From: Deinococcus frigens DSM 12807
GTDB taxonomy: Bacteria > Deinococcota > Deinococci > Deinococcales > Deinococcaceae
Direction: 5' to 3'
Assembly (NCBI RefSeq): GCF_000701425.1
Contig: NZ_JNIW01000067.1
Span: 1 to 16,182, forward strand
DNA length: 16,182 nt
The notes beneath the pieces were generated by a model. That model searched no databases and was not told where the DNA came from. It was given only the letters and a program-made list of their open reading frames with translations. Every line of letters starts with the position of its first letter. Positions within the stretch are counted from its first letter, which is position 1. A program made the position numbers and the translations under genes. Below, piece after piece: positions 15,879 to 16,182 of this stretch.

Positions 15879-16182
15879 ATGGCCGAATGGCAACCTTCAC
15901 GGTATTCCCGCGCCCAGCTTGAGGAACGCCGACTGGCCGCTGCCGAATGGCTTCAACGCGGCACCCAGACGCACCGCGAGATTGCCGAACATTTTGGCGT
16001 GTCTGTCCTCACCGTCACCACTTGGAGCGCCCGGCTCAAAAAGATCGGCACGCTGCAGGCCACCGTCGCTCCAGGACGTCCATCACGTCTGACCTCCAGC
16101 CAACTCGAGCAGCTTCGCACCCTCCTGCGGGAGGGTGCGCCGCAGCATGGCTTTCCCGATGATACGTGGACAACCCGCCGGG
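15879..16182 (+). CDS. IS630-type transposase, N-terminal part (cut by window edge)
   Basis: An open frame of 101 residues runs from ATG 15879 to the window end. It has a clear helix-turn-helix (HREIAEHFGVSVLTVTTWSARL, residues about 32-53, shown in part), a GRPSRLT linker (69-75), a second helical segment (SQLEQLRTLL) and the phrase GFPDDTWTTRR near the end. That phrase is typical of the IS630 family just before the DDE catalytic domain. It is not the same protein as the left-edge transposase, so the two come from different elements. The catalytic domain lies beyond the window, so I cannot say whether the gene is intact. Confidence 0.8.
   Translation, partial: MAEWQPSRYSRAQLEERRLAAAEWLQRGTQTHREIAEHFGVSVLTVTTWSARLKKIGTLQATVAPGRPSRLTSSQLEQLRTLLREGAPQHGFPDDTWTTRR

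Overview
The window looks like chromosome of a Deinococcus-type bacterium. It is GC-rich, the proteins resemble those of the Deinococcus group, and many genes carry a TANNNT hexamer only 6-8 bases before the start codon. That is the leaderless promoter layout described for Deinococcus. The genus is an inference from composition, gene content and promoter style. No rRNA or other taxonomic marker is present.

Layout. The two edges are occupied by partial transposase genes of the IS630 type that run outward (1-336 minus; 15879-16182 plus). They are different proteins. Between them, from left to right: a minus-strand operon of two ABC-2 type permeases, their ATPase and a 3-methyladenine DNA glycosylase (417-3814); a plus-strand DUF937 protein (4006-4731), which shares a bidirectional terminator with a minus-strand kinase that has three ATP-cone domains and a 2-phosphoglycerate kinase-like P-loop domain (4866-6350); a TetR regulator (6467-7084); a polyphosphate glucokinase (7344-8174); a COG0402 amidohydrolase that may be the aminodeoxyfutalosine deaminase of menaquinone synthesis (8294-9472); a small lipoprotein (9469-9960, minus); RNase HII (10008-10676, minus); rpe followed closely by comB (10836-12249, plus); an M42 aminopeptidase (12311-13378, minus); apaG (13494-13925, plus); and an operon of a NYN-domain protein and queA (13933-15574, minus).

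Most of this is housekeeping: DNA repair (Mpg, RNase HII), sugar phosphate metabolism (PpgK, Rpe, the 2-phosphoglycerate kinase-like protein), tRNA modification (QueA) and export (ABC). No defence island, CRISPR array, prophage or biosynthetic cluster is seen. The points most worth a second look are the triple ATP-cone kinase, the glycosylase with altered base-pocket residues, the NYN-queA pairing, a structured non-coding stretch between tetR and ppgK, two 16-bp-period tandem repeats in intergenic regions, and the consistent leaderless promoter signature.
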